The notes under the pieces were generated by a model, which was not told the origin of the DNA, did not search any database, and worked only from the letters and a program-made list of their open reading frames with translations. Positions 1-9,164 of a DNA stretch of 64,000 nucleotides are shown here, piece by piece. The DNA is taken from NCBI GenBank assembly GCA_964623055.1, contig CAZURK010000047.1, positions 3,618-67,617 of the forward strand, in the 5' to 3' direction. This DNA is from JADHUC01 sp964623055 (lineage in GTDB: Bacteria; Planctomycetota; Planctomycetia; Pirellulales; Pirellulaceae). The position numbers were made by a program, and so were the translations under genes. Each line of letters starts with the position of its first letter. The stretch's first letter is position 1.

Positions 1-31
1 GAAGGCGGCCGCCACGGCTTCGAAGCAAAGC

Positions 32-2098
32 CTAATCCTCTCCGTACTCTTTGGCATAGTGGATCGCATGGGCCGGCGCGTCGCCGCCGGGGCCTTGCAG
101 ATAATGCTCCATCCATCGCAGCATCCGCACGTTGTAGTCGAAGCGGGCTGCGGCGCGGCGGTTTCCGTGGCCTTCGCCAGGATACCAGACCAATCGGACG
201 GGCGCCTGTTTGAGCGTCTTCAAGTGCCGGTACAACTCAAGTGATTGCGACGGATGCACTCGCGGATCGCTCTTGCCGTGCAAAATCAACGTCGGCGTGC
301 GGTTCTTCTGAACATGGCGAATCGGACTGCTCTTGAGGAAGTAGTCCCAGTCTTCCCAAAGCCGTTTGAGATGGTGAACCAGATACATCTCCTCGGGAAT
401 GTCCGTCGTGCCCAGCTTGGAGACGTTGTCGCTGATACCGACGAACATCACACTGGCTGCAAAGCGATGCGAGTAGTACGTGGCTCCCCACGCTGACGCG
501 TAGCCGCCATAGGAACCGCCGGTAATGCCCACGTTGTCTTTGTCAACAATGCCCATGGCGATCAGGTGATCCACGCCATCCACCAGATCATCGAACTCTC
601 GGCCGGCCGCGTCTGCTTGGCCAAGTTTCGAGAAGGCTACTCCGCGACCGGTGCTTCCACGATAGTTGGGATAGAACACCGCGAAGCCTCGTGCGGCTCC
701 TACTTGCCCAGGACGCCCGTAACTGGTCACCCATCCATTGCTTATGTGAGACTCGGGGCCGCCGTGTACTGACATGATCAACGGGTATCGGCGTCCTTCT
801 GTATAGTTCAGCGGATATACCAGGATGCCCTCTAGTTTGAGGCCATCGCGTGCCTTCCACTCAACGACCTCCTGCTTAGCGAATCGCATATCGCCGAGGC
901 ACGGATTGCTGTTGGTCAGCCGCTTGGCCTCCGCTCCGCCCGTCTCCAGCAGGAACGCTTCCGGCGGATGCTGGGGGCTATGGCCCACAAAGGCGGCCGT
1001 GCGTCCGTCGTTCGACAATGAAAGACCGGAGAGTATAGGGCCGTCGCCTTCGATCAAGGTCTGCTTATTGCCGTCGAGATTCACCGTGCCGACGGTTGTG
1101 GCCACGCCCTCGCCGGCCTGAAACAGAAGCGTGCCATCGTCCTTCCAGGCAAACGACGCCACATGGGCATCGTAGTCCGGCATCAAGTCGTTCGGTGTGC
1201 CCTCGCCAGGTACAGCAACGACCATCAATCGACCTTCACGGGGATCGTTGATGTCGATACCCGAGACCATCGCAATGTGCTTCCCATCCGGTCCCCAACC
1301 GATCTGGCCCAGCTTACCGGGGTTGTTGATGCGTTCGACAACTTTGCCGGAGTCGACATCGACGATCGACACGCGTTTGAACATGTAGCTGTCATCCACC
1401 AGCGGCGTCGGCGCAAGCACTACGGCCAGTTGTTGTGCCGAAGGGCTCCACTGGACGAACGACGCCGATCCGGGCAGATCGAGCGCACGCGGTTTGCTGG
1501 ATCCGTCGGCGGCGGCGAGCCAGACTTTAGTGGATCTCCAGTCCTCTTCATAGATTTCCTGGTTGAAACCTCTGTCCCGGTACTCCTGCTCGTCCTTGGG
1601 CCGCGGTTCGGTTGCAAGAAAGGCCACCTGCCGTCCGTCGCTAGTGAACGACACACCACGGATGTCGGCGTTGTGTTGGATCATGCGACGCGCTTCGCCG
1701 CCGTCTATGGGCACGATGTACAACGAGGAGTATTGGTCGTCGCCTCGTTTGGCGATAAACGCGATCCCTTTCCCGTCCGGCACCCACTGAACACCCGACA
1801 CATTCACTTTGCCGGTGACAAACGGTCGCGTTTGGCTGGCGGTATCCACCACGTGCAACTCGACATACGCCGAGCCATTTTCCCCTTTCAGCGGATCTCG
1901 TTGAACGGCCAAGGTATAGGCCACGTGCTTCCCGTCGGGGGAGACCTTGGCAGACGTAACGGACTTTAGCCGAGCCACGTGCCGCGGGGTGAACACCTGC
2001 GCGGCGAACAGAGAACCACTGGCCGCCAAGAACACAGAAGTGACGAGAATGACCAGCGCGCCAGAGGCAGAGTGACGAAAGCGATTGATTTGAATCAT
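32..2098 (-). CDS. S9 family prolyl oligopeptidase-like serine peptidase, exported
   Basis: A 688-residue peptidase of the acylaminoacyl-peptidase/dipeptidyl-peptidase (S9) type. An N-terminal hydrophobic stretch (about residues 12-33, ending LFAA) looks like a signal peptide, so it probably acts outside the cytoplasm on oligopeptides. Residues about 40-400 contain repeated blades of the SPDGKHVAY type (a PD40-like propeller that gates the active site). The C-terminal alpha/beta hydrolase has the nucleophile motif GGSYGG (about residue 527), an Asp in GKSDPRVH (about 609) and a His in GEGHGN (about 643), so the triad looks intact. Length is normal for S9. The gene stands alone on the minus strand, and its 5' side is separated from the next gene by a perfect inverted repeat. 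Confidence 0.93.
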   Translation of the reverse strand: MIQINRFRHSASGALVILVTSVFLAASGSLFAAQVFTPRHVARLKSVTSAKVSPDGKHVAYTLAVQRDPLKGENGSAYVELHVVDTASQTRPFVTGKVNVSGVQWVPDGKGIAFIAKRGDDQYSSLYIVPIDGGEARRMIQHNADIRGVSFTSDGRQVAFLATEPRPKDEQEYRDRGFNQEIYEEDWRSTKVWLAAADGSSKPRALDLPGSASFVQWSPSAQQLAVVLAPTPLVDDSYMFKRVSIVDVDSGKVVERINNPGKLGQIGWGPDGKHIAMVSGIDINDPREGRLMVVAVPGEGTPNDLMPDYDAHVASFAWKDDGTLLFQAGEGVATTVGTVNLDGNKQTLIEGDGPILSGLSLSNDGRTAAFVGHSPQHPPEAFLLETGGAEAKRLTNSNPCLGDMRFAKQEVVEWKARDGLKLEGILVYPLNYTEGRRYPLIMSVHGGPESHISNGWVTSYGRPGQVGAARGFAVFYPNYRGSTGRGVAFSKLGQADAAGREFDDLVDGVDHLIAMGIVDKDNVGITGGSYGGYASAWGATYYSHRFAASVMFVGISDNVSKLGTTDIPEEMYLVHHLKRLWEDWDYFLKSSPIRHVQKNRTPTLILHGKSDPRVHPSQSLELYRHLKTLKQAPVRLVWYPGEGHGNRRAAARFDYNVRMLRWMEHYLQGPGGDAPAHAIHYAKEYGED

Positions 2099-2134
2099 GG
2101 TTGCAGTCTCACAGGAATGCTGGAGTTCCGATCT

Positions 2135-2205
2135 TCGTTTAACGGCAAGCCGAAGGCGCCTGTGTTGCCGGCCACCGCCGACGCCTTCGGCTTGCCGTTA
2201 AACGA
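2135..2205. repeat. 24-bp perfect inverted repeat
   Basis: Arms 2135-2158 and 2182-2205 are exact reverse complements (24 of 24), with a 23-nt loop. The arm begins TCGTTTAACGGC and includes AAGCCGAAGGCG. It lies between two minus-strand genes, just past the end of the DUF6807 gene and before the S9 peptidase start. It could act as a transcription terminator, but there is no T-run, so a REP-like interspersed element is equally possible. Confidence 0.85.
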
Positions 2206-2290
2206 TGTACCTTCAGATAGTATACCTCGCAGGTTTTCTCGTGGCGAAGCTGTCGACTGGTTTTCGGCCAAGCATGTTACAGAAGACGCC

Positions 2291-3244
2291 TTACCGAGCA
2301 CCGGTCCAAGCCTGATACGCGCGTCCAATCCGTTCTGCCTCGACCTTGCCATCCCACAAGGCGACTCCATAACGCACCCGAATCGGCTTATCGCCAACAA
2401 CCGTCATAGGTTCCTCGGCGAGATTCAGAGTTGCGGACATGTAGGCGAATGTCGAGGTCATGGTGAACCACGCCGCGGGATGGCGCGGGTTTTCCGGATG
2501 GTCAAACATGGCGAAAGTCACCGGCTTGGTGTCCACCGGTGCCGTGTAAGCGCACCAATCTGCACGGAGTGCCTTGTCGGAACCGCTTGCCGTTTGGCTT
2601 GCGTCTTCGGCGGCGTGAAGGAACTCGCCCACTTTGTCCATCGACGTGACAAAACGCACGCCCAGCCCAAAGTACTTGCGTCCCCAGAGCTTTGTCGAAT
2701 CTCTGCCTTCGGCCACCTCGAACTGGCTGTCCCACGTCAACAATGACGCTCCAGGAATGGAGGCTGGATCCAGCGTGATCGTACGCGTCTCGACAAGCAG
2801 GCAATTGCCGTTGACGCCGATCCAGTCGATCGTCTGGCGGATGACCGCGCAGCGTTTACCATCTACTTCCTCCACAGTCACCTCATCTTGGCCACGCGGA
2901 ACCTGTTTACCCGGTTTGTGTTGAGGGGCTTCTCCCCAGAAATCCGTTTCTTCGGCTCCGATGGCATACATCAAGGCATGATGATGGACGTGATCGTGTG
3001 GCGAGTCGCGCAGCACCTGCAGACCGGCGGGCGTGTACAACTCCTTGATGTACACCTTGAACGGGCCCGGCGCGCTGCGATAGACCAACGACACGCAATC
3101 ACCGTCTTTGATGGTCACCGTATCCTTGTCGCGGACTGCCTTCAGGTCGGCCGCAAAAGCGTTCGTCGTCAGAGCAAGTGATAGCAGAGCGACGAGAAAC
3201 GCGACGGGCATTGTCTTTAGGTAGGATGTCTGTTCTCGATTCAT
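2291..3244 (-). CDS. DUF6807 / PmoA-like family exported protein
   Basis: A 317-residue protein that I recognise as the planctomycete family annotated as PmoA family or DUF6807. The evidence is the His-rich block HDHVHHHALMYAIG near residue 90 and the C-terminal part ending with IRVRYGVALWDGK. It has a signal peptide (LVALLSLALTTNAFAA). The ATG at 3244 was chosen because AGAGGA lies about 10 nt upstream; a TTG seven codons earlier lacks a ribosome site. The catalytic activity of this family is not established, and the PmoA name comes from annotation, so I do not infer methane oxidation. The family often sits near sulfatases and glycosidases, as here. Confidence 0.82.
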   Translation of the reverse strand: MNREQTSYLKTMPVAFLVALLSLALTTNAFAADLKAVRDKDTVTIKDGDCVSLVYRSAPGPFKVYIKELYTPAGLQVLRDSPHDHVHHHALMYAIGAEETDFWGEAPQHKPGKQVPRGQDEVTVEEVDGKRCAVIRQTIDWIGVNGNCLLVETRTITLDPASIPGASLLTWDSQFEVAEGRDSTKLWGRKYFGLGVRFVTSMDKVGEFLHAAEDASQTASGSDKALRADWCAYTAPVDTKPVTFAMFDHPENPRHPAAWFTMTSTFAYMSATLNLAEEPMTVVGDKPIRVRYGVALWDGKVEAERIGRAYQAWTGAR

Positions 3245-3459
3245 TGGTTGTGTGTCCTCTCTCAAGCAGTTCTACAATCCAACTCGTCACAGGAACCACG
3301 CACCGCACTGCGAGTCATTCGAGGGCGTTCCAGAAGGGAATTGTAGCAACAACATGCGCAGCGTGCGCTGTGCGAGCGAAAATCGTGCGACGCGAGAGGA
3401 CCATCAACGCAGGCTTCTCCTGTCGTTCCACATCAGTGATCGCGTAGTCTATTGTATCC

Positions 3460-3509
3460 GTAGGACGGCTCTCCAGAGCCGCCTGGACGGATCAGGAGAC
3501 CCGTCCTAC
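3460..3509. repeat. GTAG...CTAC palindromic element (50 bp)
   Basis: The 9-bp ends GTAGGACGG (3460-3468) and CCGTCCTAC (3501-3509) pair perfectly. A hairpin GGCTCT-CC-AGAGCC lies inside the left half (3467-3480). It has the same boundaries as the longer elements at 3564, 4867, 35115 and 40178 but a shorter, different core. Confidence 0.7.
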
Positions 3510-3563
3510 GTGCCGCAGCCCCGTCGTGACGACTCGCTAAGCACTGGCCAGACAATAGGTGTC

Positions 3564-3627
3564 GTAGCCGAAGTCGTGAGACTTCGGACGGAAGCGGCAA
3601 GAACCGAAGTCTCACGACTCCGGCTAC
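3564..3627. repeat. GTAG...CTAC double-hairpin element, copy 1 (64 bp)
   Basis: The left half folds as GAAGTC-GTGA-GACTTC and the right half as GAAGTC-TCAC-GACTCC, with ends GTAGCCG and CGGCTAC. The two tetraloops are complementary (GTGA and TCAC), so the element can fold as two small hairpins or as one long stem. Confidence 0.8.
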
Positions 3628-3659
3628 ACTCAAATGCGACAGTAATTCATTGGCCGGTG

Positions 3660-4796
3660 CTAACGATAGATCCGGAGCGACGCCGGCAGTGCCCGCTTGA
3701 GTTCCTCGATGCCGTCGTCCGTTACCAGCGTCCCGGAGACGTGGAGCGTCCGAAAGTTCGTCAGCCCGGCAAGGTGCTTCAGCCCAGCATCGGTGATCTG
3801 CGTGTCGGCCAGGTGAAGCAATGTGAGACCGTTAAGCCGCTTTAGATGGGTCAAACCGCGGTCGGTCACTTCGGTGCCATTGAGGTACAGCCACTGGAGA
3901 CGGTCCAAGTCGGCCAAATGCGCTAGCCCAGTGTCAGTGACACCAATCGCGGAGAGATCAACCGATACTACGCGCCCCATGTCGTCTCGCTTTGCCAATC
4001 CTGCTATGTCTAACGCGTCGGCCGTGTCGCGCTTCTGCAGTCCGACAAGCAACCGCACGATCCCCGACAACGTGCAATCGGTGTGGTCCACATTCAATGT
4101 TCTCAACTGGGTCAGTTGTTCGAGGTGCATCAGACCTCCGTCGCCGATCTGCGTGCCGGAGGCCAGCAATATCTCCAGATTACGTAGCCCTTGGAGGTGC
4201 ACAAGCCCGGAATCGCCGATCTGTGTGTCGCGGATCGATAGCGTCTTGAGCTTCGAGAGGCCGATCAAATGCCGGAGCCCCGCACCAGTGATGTCAGTAT
4301 CGTCCAACCAGAGTCGTTGGAGTTCGGCGAATCGCTCCAGGTCCGAGAGCCCCGCGTCTGTCACAGGTGCGTTGTGGAGCGCAAGCCACTCTAATTCATC
4401 GAGTGGTTTCAGATGCACCATTGCGGCATCCGTGACGCCACTACACGGACGACTTACCAACTGGAAATCCCCAAGCCCTTCCAGTTGCGCAGTTTCCGTC
4501 AACTTAACGCCGTTGACGCGAGCGAAGAAGTCGGTTCCCAGCCAACCTCGCAACCAGCCCGGGCCCGCTGGCCGCGCACTCTCTAATCGGCCGTCCTCGG
4601 TGTAGCGACAATCGTAAAAGATCCATCCGCCCAGCTTCTTGATCTCCGAGACGGCCTTGAATTGAGTTCTCGCTCGATGAAGGCGGAAGCAAAACCAACC
4701 AAGCGCAATCAAGACAAATAGTCCGATGGCAAGTGCCGTCTTGCGGCCCAAACGCAGACGTCGCTTCTTGGTTCGCTCGCTCATTACCGGTGTCAA
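3660..4796 (-). CDS. Membrane-anchored leucine-rich repeat protein
   Basis: A 378-residue protein. A basic N-terminus (KKRRLRLGRK) is followed by one membrane segment (about 20-38), so the repeat domain is probably displayed outside the cytoplasm. From about residue 125 to the end there are nine or so 24-residue leucine-rich repeats of the type LxxLxxLxLxxTxITDxGLxHL, as in the LRR_6 repeats common in planctomycetes. A degenerate stretch near residues 235-255 interrupts them. The start is uncertain: ATGs at 4796 and 4784 are in frame and neither has a strong ribosome site. This is a probable protein-interaction scaffold, and the partner is unknown. Confidence 0.85.
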   Translation of the reverse strand: MTPVMSERTKKRRLRLGRKTALAIGLFVLIALGWFCFRLHRARTQFKAVSEIKKLGGWIFYDCRYTEDGRLESARPAGPGWLRGWLGTDFFARVNGVKLTETAQLEGLGDFQLVSRPCSGVTDAAMVHLKPLDELEWLALHNAPVTDAGLSDLERFAELQRLWLDDTDITGAGLRHLIGLSKLKTLSIRDTQIGDSGLVHLQGLRNLEILLASGTQIGDGGLMHLEQLTQLRTLNVDHTDCTLSGIVRLLVGLQKRDTADALDIAGLAKRDDMGRVVSVDLSAIGVTDTGLAHLADLDRLQWLYLNGTEVTDRGLTHLKRLNGLTLLHLADTQITDAGLKHLAGLTNFRTLHVSGTLVTDDGIEELKRALPASLRIYR

Positions 4797-4866
4797 AGAC
4801 AGAGTCGGCGCAAACCTGTACCCAGGAAGTGGACGACGCCAGTGCTTCGCCAGGCCGTAATCTCGG

Positions 4867-4930
4867 GTAGCTGAATTCGCAAGAATTCAGCCATTCGCGT
4901 GGAAGACCGAACTCTTGCGAGTTCAGCTAC
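4867..4930. repeat. GTAG...CTAC double-hairpin element, copy 2 (64 bp)
   Basis: Left hairpin GAATTC-GCAA-GAATTC and right hairpin GAACTC-TTGC-GAGTTC, with ends GTAGCTG and CAGCTAC. The loops GCAA and TTGC are reverse complements. It lies just beyond the 3' end of the DUF1559 gene. Confidence 0.82.
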
Positions 4931-4962
4931 GATTACTGTTAACTTTGACAAAGCACTGGTCG

Positions 4963-5916
4963 TCAGTATTTGCCAACCACTTCTTGTCCCGCGCGAGTGC
5001 CGAGCGCCTGCCAGGTCCTGTAGTCGATGTCTTCCGCGACGAAATCGGTCGAACCGTCCGCCATGGCTACGTTCACGCCGCCGGGGTGGCGACTGCGGGC
5101 GGCGAACACACCGGTGGTGGTCCAGTTTTCGCACTCGTGGTTGTGGATCAAGCGATCGTTTGGCCCAAACCGCGTGCTGAACGACCAAGCGCAGTTGCGT
5201 TGAGCGAAGAACCAGGAGAAGCCTCGACACTGGCTGCCGATGCTCACGTTGCTGCTGATCGGCGGAGCCGTGCCGAATTGACAGGCCTGGTAACCAGCCG
5301 TATCCCCTTCATAACGTTTGACCCACGGGTCGTTGATCTTGCACTCCGAAAGGGCCAGCGTCGTGGACGTGCCGTCCAGAATATCCGCGATGGCCGTGAA
5401 GCTGTTGATGCCGAACACGCCGTCGTAACTGTCAATAGTCTGATCGGAATTGCCGACACACACGACGTAGTTGGTGGGTGCGTAGCCGCTGGTCGGCGTG
5501 AGTTTGCGATCGCTGGGGCAGCGGCAGAGACTGAGTTCGATTCGACGGATCTCGCTGTTTCGCGGGCCGCCACTACCGACCCACCGCTCCCAATCGATGT
5601 CTTCGGCAATCGCGTCTTGCTCGCAATAGGGCAGTACGCGGGCGATCCAGGAAATCATGCTGGTGCTCCACGAATCGACGCCAGGGCCGAATGAGCGAAC
5701 GGATCCGGCCGGCAATCGTTTGTAGGTCGAGTGGTAGTTGTGCAATGCCAAGCCGAACTGTTTGAGATTGTTCGTGCAGTCGGCCCGCCGCGCGGCCTCA
5801 CGCGCCGCCTGGATGGCGGGCAATAGCAGGGCGACCAGGATGCCGATAATGGCGATCACTACCAGCAATTCCACCAGAGTAAAAGCCTTGTGAGTATGTC
5901 GTTTAGACGGCCCCAT
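4963..5916 (-). CDS. DUF1559 domain prepilin-like protein (H-X9-DG type)
   Basis: A 317-residue member of the DUF1559/SBP_bac_10-type family that is hugely expanded in planctomycetes. The N-terminus has the type IV prepilin cleavage and methylation signal (KAFTLVELLVVIAIIGIL) followed by AAREAARRADCTNNLKQ. The C-terminus has the typical HPGGVNVAMADGS motif. A pseudopilin-like, membrane-anchored extracellular role is inferred. The start at 5916 places AAGGG about 8 nt upstream. The open frame continues far upstream (to 6204), but that part lies over the lipoprotein gene in another frame. It sits 49 bp downstream of that lipoprotein gene, as is usual for this pair. Confidence 0.93.
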   Translation of the reverse strand: MGPSKRHTHKAFTLVELLVVIAIIGILVALLLPAIQAAREAARRADCTNNLKQFGLALHNYHSTYKRLPAGSVRSFGPGVDSWSTSMISWIARVLPYCEQDAIAEDIDWERWVGSGGPRNSEIRRIELSLCRCPSDRKLTPTSGYAPTNYVVCVGNSDQTIDSYDGVFGINSFTAIADILDGTSTTLALSECKINDPWVKRYEGDTAGYQACQFGTAPPISSNVSIGSQCRGFSWFFAQRNCAWSFSTRFGPNDRLIHNHECENWTTTGVFAARSRHPGGVNVAMADGSTDFVAEDIDYRTWQALGTRAGQEVVGKY

Positions 5917-5965
5917 GACTGAGCCCTTTCGATATTTGGCTGAAGACGCGAAATCGATCACAGAT

Positions 5966-6415
5966 CTAAGGTAGCAGACTGAAAACCTTCGTGTTCTCTC
6001 CCGGTTCGAGATCCAATTCGAGTTCGGTATCACGGTTGTAGCGTGTAGGAATATATTGCTCGATGTATTCGGTCTGGGAAGGTCCACCGTCGAGGTTTTC
6101 CGCTCGGACCATGCGGCCCGTACCTCGGGTGGCCGAAATAAGCACTTGGTGTTTTCCGGCCAACATGCCGTCTCCTTCCGCGATCTCATATGCTCCATTG
6201 ACAATCTTGGCCGCCCCGCCTACGCCTGGCGTACCTTCGACGGGGTTCAGGCGTATGTTGCCGTCCGGAACTGGCTGACCGTCGAAGGTGATTTGTCCGC
6301 TCAGCGAACACGCAGCCCCACCTCCGCATCCAACGATGCAGGCCGCCATCAGCGCGCAGACCATCGACCAAAACGCCTGACTAGCCGTTCGATTCTGCAG
6401 GATCGTCAAGCCCAT
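5966..6415 (-). CDS. Small lipoprotein, carboxypeptidase-regulatory-like fold
   Basis: A 149-residue protein. The N-terminus ends in the lipobox-like CIVGC (about residue 30), predicting a lipid-anchored protein. The rest (SGQITFDGQPVPDGNIRL, then a G-rich loop and KHQVLISATR) matches the small Ig-like/transthyretin-fold lipoproteins usually encoded next to DUF1559 proteins in planctomycetes. Function is unknown. It probably forms an operon with the DUF1559 gene directly downstream. The ATG at 6415 was chosen because it puts a signal sequence at the N-terminus; the longer frame has no such feature. Confidence 0.85.
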   Translation of the reverse strand: MGLTILQNRTASQAFWSMVCALMAACIVGCGGGAACSLSGQITFDGQPVPDGNIRLNPVEGTPGVGGAAKIVNGAYEIAEGDGMLAGKHQVLISATRGTGRMVRAENLDGGPSQTEYIEQYIPTRYNRDTELELDLEPGENTKVFSLLP

Positions 6416-6563
6416 CTCGTACCTCGCTTCCCACGGCTCAATGCGAAAAAACAGCTTTGGGGGCGCGACAGCCCCGAAGATCATAGTAGACTGCCCTGCC
6501 TTTTCTGACAAGCAAAATCCACGGTTTGACGCCGAGTGCGTGCGGCGCAATTCTCCGCACAGA

Positions 6564-7349
6564 TCATTCGACTCGTTTCCACGATCGCACGTACTCGATG
6601 CTGAACGTGGCGGGCAGTTCTTCTTTCACCGGTAGCCCAAACCAGTTGGGCATAGTCTCGCTGTCGAAGTTCATGTGCAGCGGTTGGTGCCAGTGTGTGT
6701 TTTTCAGGCTCCTGACGACTTTGCCGTCAATGTAGTACTTGATTTCGTCTTTTTTCCATCCCAGCCCGTACACGCGGTAGTCGTCGGCAAGATCGGACGG
6801 CGCCGTCCATTTGCCGGATTTGGACCAGTGTCTGTTCTCCTTCGGCGTACGGAATACGTGGACATTCATGTGTACGACCCGTTCATGACCGGGCGCACCG
6901 CCGCCAATCTCGAACACGTCGATCTCCGTCCACAACTTGGGGGTGGAATGATAAAACCAGAATGCACTGGATGCTCTGGAACGCATCGGCCTGCACTTGA
7001 TCTCGAAGTAGCCGTATTTCACCAATGCCTTGCTCTTGACAGCGGCCGTCGTGAATGTGTGGTAGCCTTTCGGCAGATTCGGCAAATCTTCGGCACGCGC
7101 CGTCAGGTGCAGTTTGCCGTCGTTGACGGAGACATTGGCCTTCGAAAAGAAACCGGGCTGACGGCCTTTCCAACTAGGGTTGTGATCGTGCCATTTGGCT
7201 ATGTCCAATTCCTGGCCTTCAAACTCGTCGGTCAATTCGGGTATGGGCGTCCAGCGATCGCCTGTGGGAGGATCTGCGACGGCGCGCGAACAACAGGTGG
7301 TGAGCCACACAACGAACAGCGAACAGACTAGAGCAAGTCTACCGAACAT
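6564..7349 (-). CDS. Glycoside hydrolase family 16 enzyme, exported
   Basis: A 261-residue enzyme. It has a signal peptide (LALVCSLFVVWLTTCCSRAVA) and the GH16 catalytic signature EIDVFEIGG at about residue 141, in which the first Glu would be the nucleophile and the last the acid/base. Upstream come the family's typical EFEGQELDIAKWHDHNP start, and downstream DYRVYGLGWKKDEIKYYIDG. This predicts endo-hydrolysis of beta-1,3- or beta-1,4-linked glucans or galactans (laminarin-, agar- or carrageenan-like). The exact substrate cannot be read from the motif. It is divergent from the sulfatase gene, suggesting shared use of sulfated polysaccharide. Confidence 0.92.
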   Translation of the reverse strand: MFGRLALVCSLFVVWLTTCCSRAVADPPTGDRWTPIPELTDEFEGQELDIAKWHDHNPSWKGRQPGFFSKANVSVNDGKLHLTARAEDLPNLPKGYHTFTTAAVKSKALVKYGYFEIKCRPMRSRASSAFWFYHSTPKLWTEIDVFEIGGGAPGHERVVHMNVHVFRTPKENRHWSKSGKWTAPSDLADDYRVYGLGWKKDEIKYYIDGKVVRSLKNTHWHQPLHMNFDSETMPNWFGLPVKEELPATFSIEYVRSWKRVE

Positions 7350-7493
7350 TGCCCGTCTCCCTCATCAATAGGAACTCGTCCGCAGCAACGACGCCAGAAT
7401 AATGTGGCGGCGGAAGTTGATTATGCTGCGTTGTCTAATCTAACATGGATGCCAGCGTGCAAACCAATCTAACGACATTTGTGAGGTCCCGCC

Positions 7494-8915
7494 ATGTATC
7501 GCTATGCTCTTTCGTGGATCCTGGTTGTCTGGATGACCGCCGCAGCCAACTCGCTTGCTCATGCGAACGACAAGAAAGCCGACTTGCCACCGAATGTGCT
7601 GGTGCTGGTTACCGACGACCAACGCCCGGACACAATCGCTGCACTGGGCAACTCAATCATACAAACGCCGAACCTGGACTTGCTGGCCAGAAGCGGTTCT
7701 GTGTTTACGCGGGCGATATGTGCCTACCCGATATGCACGCCCAGCCGTGCGGAGATTCTGACCGGTTGCAGCGCGTTTCGCAGCGGTGTGATGGATTTTG
7801 GCCGGAAGATCAATCCGGACCTGGTCTCCTGGGCGACGGCCATGCGCGATGCGGGCTACCAAACCTGCTATGTCGGCAAATGGCACAATAGCGGCCGTCC
7901 AAGCACACACGGCTATACGGAGACACGCGGGTTGTTTTGCGGGGGCGGTGGCCGTTGGTGGAAGGATCAAGTGGACCATCACGGACGCGAGGTGACCGGT
8001 TATCGCGGCTGGATCTTTCAAACCGACGACCGAAAGCTGTTCCCCGAGCAGGGCATCGGCCTGACGCCCGACATCAGCAGCAAGTTTGCCGACGCGGCGA
8101 TCAGTCTGATCGAGGAAGACCTCGGCAAGCCGTTCTTCCTGCACGTCAACTTCACGGCGCCGCACGATCCGCTGCTGATGCCGCCGGGCTACGAAGGCAA
8201 ATATGACCCGGACAAGATACCGCTGCCCAAAAGCTCCCTGCCGCGACATCCTTTCGATCACGGCAATTTCGAGGGTCGCGACGAGAAGCTGTTGCCTTGG
8301 CCGCGGACGTCGAAAGATGTTCGTGAAGATTTGGCTGTCTACTATGCGGTGATTTCACATATGGACGAGCAGGTTGGCCGAGTCCTTGATGCACTGAAGA
8401 AGACGGGAAAATGGGACAATACGATCATCGCCTTCAGTAGCGATCACGGACTGGCAATGGGCAGCCACGGCCTGCGAGGCAAGCAGAATATGTACGAACA
8501 CACGATAGGCGTGCCGTTCATTCTGTGCGGGCCCAGAATCCCCGCAGGCAAACGCTTCACAGCCCAAACATATCTTCGTGATCTGTACCCGACGATCTGT
8601 GATCTGGCGGGCGTTCCGATACCCGAATCAGTCGAAGGACGCAGCCTGCTGCCAGTATTGTCGGGCAAAGTCGATTCAATCCATCCACACGTCTTCGGCT
8701 ACTTTCGTAACTTCCAACGAATGATCCGCACGGACCGCTGGAAGCTGATCCACTATCCGCACATCAACCGCTATCAGTTGTTCGATCTGGAGGCTGATCC
8801 ATGGGAACTGCGCGATCTATCCGCCGAAGCTCGCTGTGCCAGCGTGGTCGAGGACCTACGGAGTAAACTGGAATCTTGGCAGAAGGAGGTCGGCGACCCC
8901 CTCGTCCGGAACTGA
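7494..8915 (+). CDS. Formylglycine-dependent sulfatase (S1 family)
   Basis: A 473-residue sulfatase of normal length. The signal peptide ends near LAHA. The metal-binding TDDQRPDT follows (DD at about 41-42). The Cys-type formylglycine site CTPSRAEILTG starts at Cys81, which would need an FGly-generating enzyme encoded elsewhere. Later metal and substrate motifs include GKWHNSG, FTAPHDPL, and SSDHGLAMGSHGLRGKQNMYEH. The C-terminal LFDLEADPWELRDL block is also typical. It probably removes sulfate esters from polysaccharide outside the cytoplasm. The nearby divergent GH16 enzyme supports a polysaccharide role. Confidence 0.95.
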   Translation: MYRYALSWILVVWMTAAANSLAHANDKKADLPPNVLVLVTDDQRPDTIAALGNSIIQTPNLDLLARSGSVFTRAICAYPICTPSRAEILTGCSAFRSGVMDFGRKINPDLVSWATAMRDAGYQTCYVGKWHNSGRPSTHGYTETRGLFCGGGGRWWKDQVDHHGREVTGYRGWIFQTDDRKLFPEQGIGLTPDISSKFADAAISLIEEDLGKPFFLHVNFTAPHDPLLMPPGYEGKYDPDKIPLPKSSLPRHPFDHGNFEGRDEKLLPWPRTSKDVREDLAVYYAVISHMDEQVGRVLDALKKTGKWDNTIIAFSSDHGLAMGSHGLRGKQNMYEHTIGVPFILCGPRIPAGKRFTAQTYLRDLYPTICDLAGVPIPESVEGRSLLPVLSGKVDSIHPHVFGYFRNFQRMIRTDRWKLIHYPHINRYQLFDLEADPWELRDLSAEARCASVVEDLRSKLESWQKEVGDPLVRN

Positions 8916-9078
8916 CATGTATCGAATCTCCTTTGTCGGATCTTGGATTTCAGAAGATGCACGTGTCACGCCACGGAGGCCCCTAGCCCTTGCTCCGTGA
9001 CATTCAGCCTTCTTTTTTCCCTGCGCAGTGCCCAGCCGCTAGCACCGCCTCGCTGGGCGAATCAACAACGCTGTGCGG

Positions 9079-9107
9079 TTGTTGTCCAGCAGGAAGCCGC
9101 CTATACT
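9079..9107 (+). promoter_or_regulatory. Possible sigma-70 type promoter of the small basic protein gene
   Basis: TATACT at 9102-9107 matches five of six -10 positions, with a weak TTGTTG at 9079-9084 spaced by 17 bp. The coding start is about 58 nt downstream. The -35 match is poor, so this is tentative. Confidence 0.3.
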
Positions 9108-9164
9108 ATGGGGCTACCAACTCCAAAAGCCCACCAGACATCTGATAATCAAGGATTGTAGACG

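Larger units (their letters stand above)
3245..3659. other. 415-bp intergenic region holding two palindromic repeats
   Basis: No convincing coding region. It holds two compound palindromes (3460-3509 and 3564-3627) and lies between the 5' end of the DUF6807 gene and the 3' end of the LRR gene, so it should contain the DUF6807 promoter. I could not pick a clear -10/-35 pair. Confidence 0.6.

Noticed and set aside
8943..9161. A 72-codon plus-strand frame before the small basic protein
   Set aside because: No ribosome site, no recognisable content, and it would overlap the likely promoter.
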